Shown: positions 33,901-42,610, counted from the stretch's first letter. The stretch is 64,000 nucleotides of DNA from Gammaproteobacteria bacterium (GCA_009837185.1 VXUA01000071.1:62001-126000); one strand, 5' to 3'. Notes: generated by a model not told the origin, from the letters alone. Program-made: numbers and translations.

Positions 33901-34793
33901 TGATTACCAAATTGCTTTCTGAACCAGTGCGCCCAATTAAAAATTTCTCGTTCCCCAAGCAGAAAAACTAAGACATCCTGTACTTTACTAGTGGGTTCAG
34001 CTTGAATTTCTTCGAGGCAGTTAATCATTACTTCCTCAGCGTCGTCTTCAACCGGTTTATACCTCGTATCTATTGCATAGGATCTACCCTCTGACACAAA
34101 AACAGGCGCGTTATCGAAGAAAGAAGAGAATGCTTGGACATCGATTGTCGCGCTGGTCACAATTACGCGTAAATCAGTACGTTTGACTAAAAGATGCTTG
34201 AGATATCCAAGCAAGAAATCAATGTTTAAGCTACGTTCATGTGCTTCGTCAATAATTATCGTATCGTAATCGTACAAAGATCGGTTGCGCCGGATTTCGG
34301 TTAAGAGTAGCCCATCTGTCATTACTTTAACGAGCGTATTCGGGCTCACTCTGTCTTCAAACCGAACAGCGAATCCAACTTTTTCACCCACACTAGTATT
34401 TAGTTGCTGAGCAAGCCGGTCTGCAACGCTTCGAGCGGCTAACCGACGTGGTTGTGTGTGACAAATCATGCCGCGGGTACCAAGACCAGCTTCTAAACAT
34501 GCTAACGGAAGTTGCGTAGTCTTACCCGATCCGGTCTGGCCGGCAACTAGTATGACTTGATGCTTCTTTAATGCTCCGACGATTTCTGGCAAAACCGAAC
34601 AAATTGGAAGGTCAGATTGATAGTCGAATCGTGGTACCAACTTCTTTCGGCGAGCTAACTCACGAACACTCTCTGTCAATTGAGAAAGAGTTTTTTGATT
34701 CGGTCCGCCACGCCGACGCGCTCGCTGCAGGACAGGAGTATCCCGCGCGAGTAAAAGATCAACTGAAAGTTCTTCGATCCTAGGACGTCGCAT
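30966..34793 (-). CDS. hrpA: ATP-dependent RNA helicase HrpA
   Basis: The 1275-residue protein matches HrpA in length and order. The helicase core has the P-loop GQTGSGKTTQLPLACLE near residue 88, IIDEAHERSLNIDF (DEAH box), TSATID, and QRAGRCGR. It continues with the helicase-associated and OB-like domains and the long DUF3418 C-terminal half typical of HrpA (RLDRLSGKLKKDVLATREI near the end). HrpA is linked to rescue of stalled or collided ribosomes. It is transcribed alone, with a 68-bp gap to the following upstream gene. ATG at 34791-34793. Confidence 0.97.
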   Translation of the reverse strand: MRRPRIEELSVDLLLARDTPVLQRARRRGGPNQKTLSQLTESVRELARRKKLVPRFDYQSDLPICSVLPEIVGALKKHQVILVAGQTGSGKTTQLPLACLEAGLGTRGMICHTQPRRLAARSVADRLAQQLNTSVGEKVGFAVRFEDRVSPNTLVKVMTDGLLLTEIRRNRSLYDYDTIIIDEAHERSLNIDFLLGYLKHLLVKRTDLRVIVTSATIDVQAFSSFFDNAPVFVSEGRSYAIDTRYKPVEDDAEEVMINCLEEIQAEPTSKVQDVLVFLLGEREIFNWAHWFRKQFGNQFEVLPLYARLPASEQRKIFSTSSKRRILLATNVAETSLTVPNIRYVIDFGQARISRFSVRSRIQRLPIEAISQASANQRAGRCGRLAPGVCFRLYSESDLLSREAFTDPEIMRTNLAAVVLQMVVFGFGEIATFPFINRPDDRAVAAATRLLHELGALQRGEITDLGRQMVQIPVDPRLARMLIEANQQRALKELLVIVSALAAQDPFLRPFKQQQAADEAHQQFRHPKSDFLSYLNLWEWIEGHRDDHSWSQLKRVLERHFVSTQRYLEWRALHRQLVLTCKRLRMNINEKVASFDRIHKSVLSGSLSFLGLRLDDSSYQGARNLKFSLFPGSVIAKRKPKWVVAATIVETSRVYARGLAEIKPTWVEPYARSFVSTRVHDHYWDSIKNDSCTYLDISVYGLPIVQNRNVRLKDFDHCAARELFLTHALVRDEANIEIQEVSTNFELRESLLETQSKERRTDIVLGEDGVVELYRKKVPNEVCDRMSFLRWYRTADAKQRNDLLIQREDFLHHPSYSIREYAYPAELEINSDRFSLRYKFGPGREDDGVSIRVPLADLPKLQQSSLEWIVPGFFEEKCIELLRRLPKQFRKQLAPIPDKIGELVPLLLQDSQYRVGHLAEVLSQRIRALFHVEIATSVWRLEDVSKHLIVNVQTIDQKQNVIAQGRNLSAVRQRVQHLLENHFDESFKAQFEQQGLKTFPPSGLTRTITVKSPKGTIVLFPVLVDRGDCVDILVGFDERDQYQGSLRGMCRLALIREHETINYLSSQFNNDRALQLYSTTLGNIHEFRQLLFLTAARDTFFPPPTLPESEEEFRQVIEIQRQYFIPNALHLMDLVSNALSMRHHLMLRVESLEKPVFQESREDVKQQLNSLFDSTFPFSFSSERMPDLPRYLDGIKARLDRLSGKLKKDVLATREITRWQERLASLGVQRQHPYADGLFHLLQEYRLSLFCQELKTRTKLSPQRLEQAFAQWEHPK

Positions 34794-34861
34794 CGGAAAT
34801 CCAAATGGTAACCCAAACGAAGCACATTAAATACAAGCCGTAGTCAGTCTAAAGTTCTAAA

Positions 34862-35188
34862 CTAGACCGATTTCTTTTTCGAACTTGCAGCCTTGCGTAG
34901 TAACAAAATAGCCAAGAACACCAGTCCAATACAAAGAGTTCCTAATAAGCCGAATGCAGTTGCACCTGCTGGATCTTGGTCAACTTCAAGAAACGTTTGG
35001 TAGAAAAATACCACAAACAGAGGGGCGAAAAAACCATCTTCAAATTCCCACGGCCATAGTGCCCAAAAGCTCCCCACCGAAATCATGAAATAAGCGAGTA
35101 GTTTAACTTTCCTCAGTACAAGATATACTAACCACGCTAAAACCCCAGTGGCAACCACTGCCACTAACCAGGCTAGGTTATACGACAT
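34862..35188 (-). CDS. Small inner-membrane protein, unknown function
   Basis: The 108 residues contain four hydrophobic helices (LAWLVAVVATGVLAWLVYLVL, LAYFMISVGSFWALWPW, FFAPLFVVFFYQTFLE, ATAFGLLGTLCIGLVFLAILLL) and a lysine-rich C-terminus (AASSKKKSV) that is probably cytoplasmic. I do not recognise a named family. It follows the ycgN-like gene after 16 bp on the same strand and is likely part of the dnaX-recR-rnd-ycgN transcript. Confidence 0.65.
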   Translation of the reverse strand: MSYNLAWLVAVVATGVLAWLVYLVLRKVKLLAYFMISVGSFWALWPWEFEDGFFAPLFVVFFYQTFLEVDQDPAGATAFGLLGTLCIGLVFLAILLLRKAASSKKKSV

Positions 35189-35204
35189 AGTCCATTAAGT
35201 ACGG

Positions 35205-35675
35205 CTACTCATCAGAATTTTCGACCCATTTAATAACCTGCGTTGCAAGATCATCAGGATGAATGTCTCGTTCAGATATGGTGCGATTCGCTACCGAAAT
35301 GCCCAAGTCTCTCATCTTCTGAGAGTCTCCAGCGATCAATGGATGCCAGTCAAACAATGACTCACCATTAGCGATTAACCGATACGCACATGTATCGGGC
35401 AACCAATAAAGTGAATCCACATTGTCTGGTGAGATGTCAACGCAGTCAGGAACTAAGCTGTGTCGATCTTCATAAGAAAGACAGCGACACGTGTCCGTGT
35501 CGAGTAGTTTACAGACAACAGGGGTCATGACGAATTTTGAGCTGCCTGCCACTTTAAACTTCAACTGGCAACACTGTGCGCATCCATCACACAGACTCTC
35601 CCACTCTTCCTCATTCAATTCAGCTAACTTCTTGGTTTGCCAAAATGGTTCAGTTGCTGCCACGCTCTTTCCCAT
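35205..35675 (-). CDS. YcgN-family cysteine-cluster protein
   Basis: A 156-residue cytoplasmic protein with the cysteine pattern of the UPF0260/YcgN family: SLCDGCAQCCQLKF, VVCKLLDTDTCRCLSYEDR, VPDCVDISPDNVDSLYWLPDTCAYRL. The clustered cysteines suggest an Fe-S or zinc site; no biochemical role is established. It begins directly after the rnd stop codon with no gap, so translational coupling is likely. In E. coli ycgN is also near RNA-processing genes. Confidence 0.9.
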   Translation of the reverse strand: MGKSVAATEPFWQTKKLAELNEEEWESLCDGCAQCCQLKFKVAGSSKFVMTPVVCKLLDTDTCRCLSYEDRHSLVPDCVDISPDNVDSLYWLPDTCAYRLIANGESLFDWHPLIAGDSQKMRDLGISVANRTISERDIHPDDLATQVIKWVENSDE

Positions 35676-36806
35676 CTACGAGTTCAAAATCTCTCGAAGC
35701 TCGGTGCCAATTACTTCTTCTCGCCAAGCTCCGAAGGATGGTGGAAATTTGTGATGTTCGTCATAGTGAGAAATCCAATTGCTGATTTGGGTACTACGGC
35801 CGAGGGTCTCCAATGCTAACTGTATTGACTCAGATTTTTGGGCCACAAGTTGTTTGATCGGTTCTTTAGTACGATGAAACAACTCCCTTTTGCGGGTTGT
35901 TTGCTTGTACTCAAGACTATAGTGCATATCGTTGCAGTTGGAGTTTCCTTTTTTGATTCTCGAAATCAAGCGATGCAGCCCCTTACCGAACCCGTGAAAG
36001 TGTTTCTGAAAAAAATCAATATCTTCAGCGTGATGCTCAACAGCTATTTTGATCTCTTTTTGTGTCAATACTCGTTCTCGAGGACGATTGCGTGACCGCG
36101 CAGTTCGTTCGCGCCACTCAAGTAAACCAAAATAAATTGTTAATTCCATCGCATTCCAGTCAATCTGAGCTGGAATTGCGGCTAAATCCGATAGGGAAAA
36201 TTCATACACTGATCGGAAATAGTGTTGCATTTCTTCCAAGAACCAAGAGAGTCGACCCTTTTTCTTGAGTAGAGATCGAATTTGATCCCAAAGCGACAGG
36301 AGAAATCGAACATCGTCGTAGGCGTACTTGACCTGTGTCGGCGTAAGAGGTCTTTTCCGCCAATCACTCTGCGTCATCTTTTTATTTTGTTCTAAGGGAT
36401 GGTCAAGGTAGCGTTCTACTAGAGACGAGTAGTTCAATGCCGCGTCGGTGGACAGAAAAGCGTGGGCAAGCTGAACATCAACGAGATTGGGCAACTCTGC
36501 CCCAAAAATGAGATGAAGAAGTTCTAAGTCTTCTCGCGGCGAGTGAGTCACTTTTATCCGATCTTCTGAAAAGAGTGCAGACTCCAGCTCAGTTAGATCT
36601 AGCGGTGCGAGTAAGTCCACGATGAACGCACCAGTAGAAGTCGATAATTGAAGGACACATGGTCTTGGAAAAAATGTTCGTCGACGGTGAAATTCTGTAT
36701 CCATCCCAATGACATCATCGAGTTCAGATACAACTTGATCTAAGTCTTTCTGTTTCTCAATAACTGATTCTTCAGTCTTCAATCGGGATTCGGCCACGTA
36801 ATGCAT
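35676..36806 (-). CDS. rnd: Ribonuclease D
   Basis: RNase D is a 3'-5' exonuclease for tRNA and structured RNA 3' ends. The DEDDy exonuclease domain is seen in IGMDTEFHRRRTFFPRPCVLQLS, NLVDVQLAHAFLS and VKYAYDDVRFLLSLW, which supply the acidic metal ligands and the tyrosine. An HRDC-like helical region follows (NAMELTIYFGLLEWRERTARSRNRPRERVL). The 376-residue length is normal. The chosen ATG (36804-36806) overlaps the 3' end of recR by 35 bases; a downstream start cannot be excluded because the first ~20 residues are not conserved. Confidence 0.93.
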   Translation of the reverse strand: MHYVAESRLKTEESVIEKQKDLDQVVSELDDVIGMDTEFHRRRTFFPRPCVLQLSTSTGAFIVDLLAPLDLTELESALFSEDRIKVTHSPREDLELLHLIFGAELPNLVDVQLAHAFLSTDAALNYSSLVERYLDHPLEQNKKMTQSDWRKRPLTPTQVKYAYDDVRFLLSLWDQIRSLLKKKGRLSWFLEEMQHYFRSVYEFSLSDLAAIPAQIDWNAMELTIYFGLLEWRERTARSRNRPRERVLTQKEIKIAVEHHAEDIDFFQKHFHGFGKGLHRLISRIKKGNSNCNDMHYSLEYKQTTRKRELFHRTKEPIKQLVAQKSESIQLALETLGRSTQISNWISHYDEHHKFPPSFGAWREEVIGTELREILNS

Positions 36807-37371
36807 GATTGATTGTGTTCACGTCGGTGTAGGAAAGTTCACCACCTGCTGGGACTCCATGCGCGATTCGAGTGACTTTAAGGTTATTTTTATCGAACAT
36901 GCTGGCGATATAGTGAGCAGTAGCCTCCCCTTCGGCGGACGTACCTGTCGCGACGATCAATTCACTAACTGAATCTGCTAGCACTCTTTCGTACAACGTT
37001 GATAGCCCAAGGTCATTTGGTCCGATACCATCAATGGGGGACAGATGACCGTGAAGGACAAAGTAACGTCCGGAAAAACTACCAGAACTCTCAATTGCGT
37101 ACGCGTCTCCTGGAGTCTCGACGACGCAAATCAACGATGTGTCTCGTTTAGGATTCGCACACAAAGCACAAACCGGTTCTTCTGATACATTACGACAACG
37201 GGTGCACTCCTTAACGTTCGACACGGCATCATGAAGTGCATCAGCCAGTTCCTGTCCGGCGGTTCTATCTTTGTGTACTAGAAATAGCGCTATTCTCGTT
37301 GCCGTCTTCGGTCCAACTCCAGGTAATATCTGCAGAGCTTGAACCAGTCGCGCTATGAGGGGACTAAACAT
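36772..37371 (-). CDS. recR: Recombination mediator protein RecR
   Basis: RecR works with RecO and RecF to load RecA at gaps. The 199-residue protein has the helix-hairpin-helix LPGVGPKTATRIALFLV, the four-cysteine zinc finger CTRCRNVSEEPVCALC, and a Toprim domain beginning ICVVETPGDAYAIE, with the C-terminal GVPAGGELSYTDVNTINHALRGR. It is 65 bp downstream of dnaX. The ybaB/ebfC gene that usually separates dnaX and recR is missing here. Confidence 0.97.
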   Translation of the reverse strand: MFSPLIARLVQALQILPGVGPKTATRIALFLVHKDRTAGQELADALHDAVSNVKECTRCRNVSEEPVCALCANPKRDTSLICVVETPGDAYAIESSGSFSGRYFVLHGHLSPIDGIGPNDLGLSTLYERVLADSVSELIVATGTSAEGEATAHYIASMFDKNNLKVTRIAHGVPAGGELSYTDVNTINHALRGRIPIED

Positions 37372-37436
37372 CTACCTGATAGATTGCCAATCTCTACGTA
37401 TAAAACGAACCACTATGCTCGAGATTGACCCATTCG

Positions 37437-38834
37437 CTAAGAGCGTTTGATGTCGACTATGTGCGCATCAAAATTTTCAATCAGCGACGAGACAATCGGA
37501 TTTTTTAGTGCGATCTCTCGATCTACATTGTTATCGACTGAGACCTGTGACTTTTGTTGGGTATCGTCGCCTAAATTTGGCGTTCTGGTTGATTGAACCG
37601 GCTTCAAATTCGTTTGGATGGTTTCCGAATCTACGTTTTCAGGTTTGGACGCTTGCTTCGAGTCGTTAGAACCTAGCTCGGTTTTTTCTTTTTTACTGTC
37701 CCTACTATCTACCACTGCTGTAGTATGTTTATTCTTTAAGGATGATGGTTCTGCAGAGTTGCTTGTAGCCGGTTCAAAGTCCAACAAGCGAACAAGCGTC
37801 ATTTCAAAACCGATCTTATGGTCTGGGGCGTACTTCAAATCGCGCATGCCAACCACTAAGATTTGGTAAGCTACTTGAAGCCACTCAGCGGAAAATTTTC
37901 CGACAAACGGTTGTAACTGTTCCGTGTCGGCCTGTCCAGTAATCTGTGCTAAGGCAAGCTCGTGTATGGTGCGTTGCAGATTCTCAAGTAAGTCGGCAAA
38001 GCTGACTGCCTGTCTAGACAACTGGTTAACAAATGCCAAGGTCGCACAGCGATCGCCCTTAACGAGCATATTCAAAATCTCCAAGACCTCGTCTGTCCGT
38101 ACCGTTCCCAACATCTCAGCGACGCTATCGATTGCGATGCTTCCACCTCCATGAGATACAGCTTGGTCAGTCAACGACAGCGCATCTCGCATGCTCCCCT
38201 GAGCTGATCGAGCTAACAACTGTAATGAAGCTTCATCAAACTGTATGTCTTCGTGAGTGAGAATAGTCTCGAGTTGTTTTTTTATTACCGTGGGTTCGAT
38301 GTTGCGCAGATGAAACTGAAGACAACGAGAGAGGACGGTTAGTGGAACTTTCTTCGGATCGGTTGTCGCGAAAATGAACTTCACGTGGTTTGGTGGTTCT
38401 TCTAGGGTCTTTAACAACGCATTGAAGCTAGCTGTCGACAACATGTGGACTTCGTCAATGAGGTACACTTTAAACCTGCCAACATTGGGTGAATAGTGGA
38501 CATTTTCTAGCAGTTTGCGCATATCGTCAACGCCAGTTCTGGACGCCGCATCGACTTCATACATGTCAGGGTAGTTCCCACTTTGAAAGCCCTCGCACGC
38601 GATACAATCACCACAAGGTGTTGACGAAATTTTTTCCTCGCAGTTAAGACAATTAGCAAATATCCGCGCCAGAGTCGTCTTACCAACGCCACGGGTGCCA
38701 GAAAACAAATAAGCATGATGCAATCGATCAAAATCTAACGCATTGACAAGAGCTCTTACCGTATGATCTTGTCCCCGTACCTCGCGAAAATCTCGAGGAC
38801 GATATTTCCTCGCTAGTACTACGTAAGCCATCAT
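37437..38834 (-). CDS. dnaX: DNA polymerase III subunit gamma/tau, short form
   Basis: The clamp-loader ATPase starts MMAYVVLARKYRPRDFREVRGQD, with P-loop FSGTRGVGKTTLARIFANCL, the zinc cluster CLNCEEKISSTPCGDCIAC, YLIDEVHMLSTASFNALLKTLEEPP, and SRCLQFHLR. Domain III ends near residue 360. After it there is only a ~100-residue linker rich in S, T, K, D and N. At about 465 residues it is shorter than the usual 550-650, so the alpha- and DnaB-binding tau domains appear reduced or absent. I use ATG 38834 rather than the TTG one codon earlier. Confidence 0.93.
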   Translation of the reverse strand: MMAYVVLARKYRPRDFREVRGQDHTVRALVNALDFDRLHHAYLFSGTRGVGKTTLARIFANCLNCEEKISSTPCGDCIACEGFQSGNYPDMYEVDAASRTGVDDMRKLLENVHYSPNVGRFKVYLIDEVHMLSTASFNALLKTLEEPPNHVKFIFATTDPKKVPLTVLSRCLQFHLRNIEPTVIKKQLETILTHEDIQFDEASLQLLARSAQGSMRDALSLTDQAVSHGGGSIAIDSVAEMLGTVRTDEVLEILNMLVKGDRCATLAFVNQLSRQAVSFADLLENLQRTIHELALAQITGQADTEQLQPFVGKFSAEWLQVAYQILVVGMRDLKYAPDHKIGFEMTLVRLLDFEPATSNSAEPSSLKNKHTTAVVDSRDSKKEKTELGSNDSKQASKPENVDSETIQTNLKPVQSTRTPNLGDDTQQKSQVSVDNNVDREIALKNPIVSSLIENFDAHIVDIKRS

Positions 38835-38873
38835 CAAAATTCTAAGTTAACTCGAAGACTGTAAGATGAAGGA

Positions 38874-39569
38874 ATGACACAACCGTTCTACATTATTGGT
38901 CATCGTGGAGCACCAGCTCAAGCTTCTGAGAACACGATTCCGTCGTTTTCACGGGCGATCGAGGAAAGAGTCGACGGAATTGAGTTAGACGTACACAAGG
39001 TTGACCGACACTTGGTCGTCATACACGATGTGTCAGTTGATCGAACGAGTAATGGTACAGGTGTACTCCATGAGTTTTCCTTTGAGGCACTTCGTAAACT
39101 AGATTTTGGCGAAGGCGCGACCATACCTACTCTTGTGGAAGTCATTGAGACCGTTCCCGCAAGCATCCTAATCAATGTTGAATTGAAAGGTCAACGCACA
39201 GGTAAAGCAGTCGCTCAGTTATTACCCCACTACCCAACGCATAGATTTATGGTTTCGTCATTCGATAAACACGAACTCGTCCACTTCACTAGGAAATTTG
39301 GTACCTACACCAACACCGAAGTCGCATTGCTTGGTATTCGATTAACCGGTAAATTGATGGAGGAAGCCCGACAACTCGATGTGAAAACACTAAACGTCTC
39401 CAACAAATTCCTAAAAGCAAAGCAACTCAGCCTAGCTCTTGAAAACGGATTTAGGATTAATGTCTACACCGTAAATGACGTGTCGCGCGCGAGGCAATTG
39501 CGAGATGCAGGTGTCGCTGGAGTCTTCACCGACGAACCAGCTAAGCTAAAGGTTTTACACGATGAGTAG
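38874..39569 (+). CDS. Glycerophosphodiester phosphodiesterase
   Basis: A 231-residue GDPD-family TIM barrel: FYIIGHRGAPAQASENTIPSF at the start carries the catalytic HRG and ENT, GIELDVHKVDRHLVVIHDVSVDRTSNGTG gives the ELD metal ligands and the second catalytic histidine (HD), and VFTDEPAKL ends the barrel. It hydrolyses glycerophosphodiesters to glycerol-3-phosphate. There is no signal peptide, so it is cytosolic like UgpQ. It is divergent from dnaX (39 bp) and convergent with pspC across a 215-bp gap in which I see no element. Confidence 0.93.
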   Translation: MTQPFYIIGHRGAPAQASENTIPSFSRAIEERVDGIELDVHKVDRHLVVIHDVSVDRTSNGTGVLHEFSFEALRKLDFGEGATIPTLVEVIETVPASILINVELKGQRTGKAVAQLLPHYPTHRFMVSSFDKHELVHFTRKFGTYTNTEVALLGIRLTGKLMEEARQLDVKTLNVSNKFLKAKQLSLALENGFRINVYTVNDVSRARQLRDAGVAGVFTDEPAKLKVLHDE

Positions 39570-39784
39570 ATTGATCATCTAAGCACTCCTCGAGTACAGT
39601 CCCTTAGTGGATTTCCTTTTGGGCTGAGAATCGCGCTTAGTCAGTTAAATTTTTTGAGGATTTCGAGAGTTTCGACTTTTTGTTTAATGGAAAATTGTTG
39701 CAGACCCTGTGCCTTTGAGATACAGTCCACTCGTCAAACCAGAAATATTCTTACGGGTATTAAGTGTGGAGCTAACGCTTAACT

Positions 39785-40276
39785 CTACGAATCTAACGCG
39801 CGAAACTCTTCATCAAGACGGTATCGGCCGGACGTAATATAGTGTTCCATACGAGAAAGTTTTTTCTCCATTTGAGCGATGTCTCTTTTAACCATTCCCA
39901 TGCGAAAGATCATACTACTCTTCGCGGCTGAGTCGCTGAATTCGTCAACGGTGCGCGTATAGCCTTTACTCGTTCGGGAATAACGTCGGCGTGATCGACG
40001 ATATCGGCCGTGAACCGGAGTCATTTCTTCCTCATCGTACGGTTTCTTATCCATCACAAAAATCGCAACAATATAGGCAGGTATAACAATCCAAGCTATA
40101 CAGACCACACCAACAACAGTTAGAGCGCGAACAATCCACGGTTCAATACCAAGGTAGTCGGCGATGCCAGTACAGACACCAAATAACGGTCCATGTTCCG
40201 GGTCACGGTACAGTCTTCGAATGGGCCGTTCTTCAAATTCTTCTTTGGCTTTGCTATAGGTCTTTCTGTTGTTCAT
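39785..40276 (-). CDS. pspC: Phage shock protein C
   Basis: The 163-residue protein has the PspC domain at about 15-80: RRLYRDPEHGPLFGVCTGIADYLGIEPWIVRALTVVGVVCIAWIVIPAYIVAIFVM, with its conserved G.C.GIADYLG and membrane helix. A basic linker (RYRRSRRRYSRTSKG) and a C-terminal coiled coil follow. With PspB it senses envelope stress at the inner membrane and releases PspA from PspF. It is the third gene of the psp operon, 71 bp after pspB. Confidence 0.93.
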   Translation of the reverse strand: MNNRKTYSKAKEEFEERPIRRLYRDPEHGPLFGVCTGIADYLGIEPWIVRALTVVGVVCIAWIVIPAYIVAIFVMDKKPYDEEEMTPVHGRYRRSRRRYSRTSKGYTRTVDEFSDSAAKSSMIFRMGMVKRDIAQMEKKLSRMEHYITSGRYRLDEEFRALDS

Positions 40277-40347
40277 CGTGTGTTAGCTTGAGAGCTTAGT
40301 TAAGGTCGTAGTCGAAGTTGATGACAACATGCTTATGTGTCTGCTCT

Positions 40348-40614
40348 TCATTCTCTCTCCGTTTGTGTTCGCCGCCACCTTGGAGCACTGTGATCCAAAA
40401 TCTTTTCTAGGGTATCGACTCGTTCAGAAAGCTCTTCAGCGTGATCTTCCAACCGCTGAAGCTCTTCACGATCCTCTCGAGCCAGTATTCGGTGCGCACG
40501 TTTAGAACGAGAATAGTGTAGGATCAACCATAGTGGTATGCATATTACTATGAAAAGAATCGCACAAACGAGGCCGAAACTGAATATCACACCGAAGAAA
40601 CTATCTGCGTACAT
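40348..40614 (-). CDS. pspB: Phage shock protein B
   Basis: The 88-residue protein has one N-terminal membrane helix (FGVIFSFGLVCAILFIVICIPLWLIL), the PspB motif PLWLILHYSRSKRA, and a coiled-coil tail EELQRLEDHAEELSERVDTLEKILDHSAPRWRR. AAGGA stands six bases before the ATG at 40612-40614. It lies between pspA and pspC, the normal order. A second PspB-like protein is at 21.8 kb. Confidence 0.92.
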   Translation of the reverse strand: MYADSFFGVIFSFGLVCAILFIVICIPLWLILHYSRSKRAHRILAREDREELQRLEDHAEELSERVDTLEKILDHSAPRWRRTQTERE

Positions 40615-40637
40615 GATGAATCCTTATATTCGATGAC

Positions 40638-41303
40638 CTAAGATGATTTGTCGCTTATCGAGCGTTTGAGTCTTTCGAGTGCTTCGTCAACTTTCTCATC
40701 GGCTTCAAGTTCTCGAATCTCATCAGAAAGATTGCGTTGTCCCATATCGTAAGATTCTACAGCGCCTTCAAGATCATCGATCTTTCGTTCAAATTGCTCG
40801 AAACGAATCATTGCTTCGTCGACATTCCGTTCGGTCAGTTGCCTGCGAACATTCAATCTCGCGCGTGCGGTACTTCCTCGAACCAATAATGACGACTGTT
40901 TAATTTTTGCGTCCTTGAGTTTTTGCGTGAGTGTAGTGATGTCATCGTTCATCTTTATCAGCATGGACTCTATCGTGTCGAGATCGTTGTCGATCGCGAC
41001 TACCATTTCTTTGGCTTTTTCTGACTCAGCCAACGCTGCTCGAGCCAGGTCTTCACGATCTTTACGTATTGCTGTCTCCGCTTTGCGCGTCCACTCATCG
41101 ACCTCTTGTGCAAAAACATCACGTTTTCGCAACATCTCTTTTTTGTCGGCAATACCCCGAGCGGCTGTCGTTCTCACCTCGACCAAAGTTGCTTCCATCT
41201 CTTGGATGATCATACGAACCATCTTCGACGGGTCTTCAGCTTTGTCTAACATTGAATTAATGTTAGAGTTTACGATGTCACTGACACGGGAAAAAATACC
41301 CAT
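40638..41303 (-). CDS. pspA: Phage shock protein A
   Basis: PspA is a 221-residue coiled-coil ESCRT-III-like membrane-maintenance protein and the negative regulator of PspF. The start MGIFSRVSDIVNSNINSMLD is the conserved amphipathic N-terminus. KMVRMIIQEMEATLVEVRT and long heptad stretches follow. An open frame extends upstream to 41354, but ATG 41303, preceded by a GGAG site, is the true start. It is transcribed from the sigma-54 promoter at 41350-41365. Confidence 0.96.
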   Translation of the reverse strand: MGIFSRVSDIVNSNINSMLDKAEDPSKMVRMIIQEMEATLVEVRTTAARGIADKKEMLRKRDVFAQEVDEWTRKAETAIRKDREDLARAALAESEKAKEMVVAIDNDLDTIESMLIKMNDDITTLTQKLKDAKIKQSSLLVRGSTARARLNVRRQLTERNVDEAMIRFEQFERKIDDLEGAVESYDMGQRNLSDEIRELEADEKVDEALERLKRSISDKSS

Positions 41304-41349
41304 AATTTTCTGTCTCCTGTGTAATGAAGAGTTATACTGCTCTTTGTTA

Positions 41350-41365
41350 AGCAACTATCGTGCCA
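41350..41365 (-). promoter_or_regulatory. Sigma-54 promoter of pspABC
   Basis: On the reverse strand TGGCACG-ATAG-TTGCT matches the sigma-54 consensus TGGCACG-N4-TTGC(A/T) at every position. Transcription should start near 41338, about 35 bases before the pspA ATG. PspF, encoded divergently, would bind in the ~110 bp upstream; I cannot pick out its exact sites. Confidence 0.93.
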
Positions 41366-41475
41366 CGTGTTTGATTGATGAAAAATTAATTTTGAAGATC
41401 GAAGATAAACCGTGCATTCTAACAGTGTAGTTATGATATGTTGGTGAATTTTCGCGAATATTGGTTTTTTTGAAC

Positions 41476-42501
41476 ATGGTAGAACAAGCACCGACACTGG
41501 TTGGTCAATCTCCTGCATTCCTGAGAGCTTTAGAAGAAATCTCTAACATTGCTGAACTGACCAAGCCGGCATTAATAGTAGGTGAACGGGGAACAGGGAA
41601 AGAGCTCTTTGCCGCGCGCCTTCATTACCTGTCGCCCCGCTGGGATTCAGTCTACTTACAACTCAATTGTGCGACGTTAACCGAAACACTGCTAGAAACT
41701 GAATTGTTCGGACACGAAGCTGGAGCTTTTACTGGTGCGACCCGTCGGCACCTAGGGCGGTTTGAGCGAGCCAGTTCGGGCACTCTGTTTCTTGATGAGC
41801 TCGCGACAACATCACAACGCGTCCAAGAAAAAATTTTGAGAGTCATCGAATATGGTGAGTTTGAACGCGTAGGAGGGAGTAATACGATTGAGACTGATGT
41901 TCGAATCGTCGCAGCGACAAATGAGGACTTACCTACGCTCGCGCAAGAAGGTAAATTTCGCATCGACCTGCTCGATCGGCTCGCGTTTGACGTGATTACT
42001 CTCCCACCTTTGCGCGAGCGTGCTGAAGATATACTGTTGCTGGCTGAACACTTTGCTGTGAATATGGCAAACGAACTCAAGCGTGAATTGTTTCCCGGAT
42101 TTTCCGACTCGGCAACAAAGATCCTCATGGAACACCACTGGCCTGGAAATGTTCGGGAGTTGAAAAATGTTGTTGAGAGGGCTGTGTATCGAAATAATCC
42201 GACAGATTTGGTTGAGGAAATCATCCTAGACCCCTTTGACTCACCCTTCAGACTTCAAAACAGTGCCCAACCGACAAACTCGACTAATTCGAATACCAAA
42301 GAGATGGAGTTTCCCGTCAACATTCGAAAACGGGTTGAGGAATTTGAAGCCTCGATAGTACGGACTGCCCTCGAAAAAGCGAAGTTTAATCAACGCAAGA
42401 CTGCTGAACTGTTGGGATTGACGTACAACCAAGTTCGAAATACAGTACGTAAGTACAGTATCTCAACTAACGAACCTGACGGTTCCAATAAGAAAGGCTA
42501 A
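41476..42501 (+). CDS. pspF: Sigma-54 activator PspF
   Basis: The 341-residue protein lacks a receiver domain and starts directly with the AAA+ module: LIVGERGTGKELFAARLHYLS (Walker A), GAFTGATRRHLGRFE (the sigma-54-contacting GAFTGA loop), GTLFLDELATTS (Walker B), and HHWPGNVRELKNVVERAVY. A Fis-type helix-turn-helix ends it (KAKFNQRKTAELLGLTYNQVRNTVRKY). The true start is ATG 41476; a TTG five codons earlier opens the frame but adds non-conserved residues. It is divergent from pspA and activates the sigma-54 promoter there. Confidence 0.96.
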   Translation: MVEQAPTLVGQSPAFLRALEEISNIAELTKPALIVGERGTGKELFAARLHYLSPRWDSVYLQLNCATLTETLLETELFGHEAGAFTGATRRHLGRFERASSGTLFLDELATTSQRVQEKILRVIEYGEFERVGGSNTIETDVRIVAATNEDLPTLAQEGKFRIDLLDRLAFDVITLPPLRERAEDILLLAEHFAVNMANELKRELFPGFSDSATKILMEHHWPGNVRELKNVVERAVYRNNPTDLVEEIILDPFDSPFRLQNSAQPTNSTNSNTKEMEFPVNIRKRVEEFEASIVRTALEKAKFNQRKTAELLGLTYNQVRNTVRKYSISTNEPDGSNKKG

Positions 42502-42610
42502 GAAACTGTCTGTCTATTGAAATTACCTTGTCGTACAGTCGTGATGTAGGAGATTCGACGCATTTCTATAATTTTCAGTTAGTCTGGACAACGTGGTTGT
42601 CTGATTGAAT

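Noticed and set aside
41652-42224. A 190-codon reverse frame opposite pspF
   Set aside because: Serine- and arginine-rich shadow of a strongly conserved AAA+ gene, with no domain or ribosome site.
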